DNA from: an uncultured Erysipelotrichaceae bacterium
GTDB lineage: Bacteria > Bacillota_I > Bacilli_A > Erysipelotrichales > Erysipelotrichaceae
NCBI GenBank assembly: GCA_947175465.1
Contig: CAMWMY010000096.1
Coordinates: forward strand, 1-5,586
Reading direction: 5' to 3'
Length of the DNA stretch: 5,586 nucleotides
A program made the position numbers and the translations under genes. Below, piece by piece: positions 5,571 to 5,586 of this stretch. The notes under the pieces were generated by a model that saw nothing but the letters and a program-made list of their open reading frames with translations, had not been told where the DNA came from and searched no databases. Position 1 is the stretch's first letter; each line of letters begins with the position of its first letter.

Positions 5571-5586
5571 CTTTTCTATATGAAGT

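Overview
The window looks like chromosomal DNA from a low-G+C Gram-positive bacterium. It is strongly A+T-rich, has AGGAGG-type ribosome binding sites, tight gene spacing, short U-tailed terminators and TTGACA/TATAAT-like promoter boxes. The protein flavour resembles Erysipelotrichia-like gut Firmicutes, but that is an inference from style and not a match I could verify. I see no transposase, integrase, phage gene, CRISPR array, tRNA or rRNA.

Left edge (1-48): the first 16 codons of a leftward gene with a good ribosome binding site; too little is present to name it. Positions 49-326 hold no protein gene. They contain the most interesting element here, an apparent free-standing small RNA on the + strand (about 139-275). 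It has a near-consensus promoter (TTGACA, 17 bases, TATTAT) preceded by spaced A-tracts, a 5' terminal hairpin, a long imperfect stem-loop exposing two CCCCC tracts, and a rho-independent terminator. No + strand gene follows it for over 1 kb, so it is unlikely to be a leader or riboswitch. I do not recognise its family.

Middle: a leftward YhcC-like radical SAM protein (327-1277) ends in its own terminator. It is divergent from a rightward run of three hydrolase genes: a YgjP/DUF45-type zinc metallopeptidase (1385-2071), an HSL-type alpha/beta hydrolase (start corrected to 2102) and an M42 aminopeptidase (start corrected to 3165). Gaps of 30 bases and then an 8-base overlap suggest one operon with translational coupling. 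Products fit protein/peptide and ester turnover, but no shared pathway can be proved.

Right: a 16-bp bidirectional hairpin terminator (4215-4257) separates this operon from a convergent leftward gene (4281-5555). That gene encodes a 424-residue fusion of shikimate dehydrogenase (AroE) and shikimate kinase (AroK), two consecutive steps of the chorismate pathway in one chain with almost no linker.

Main points for follow-up: the small RNA and its C-rich single-stranded motifs, a 16-bp bulged complementarity between its loop and the hydrolase coding sequence in the same window, and the AroE-AroK fusion with a shortened NADP-binding domain.
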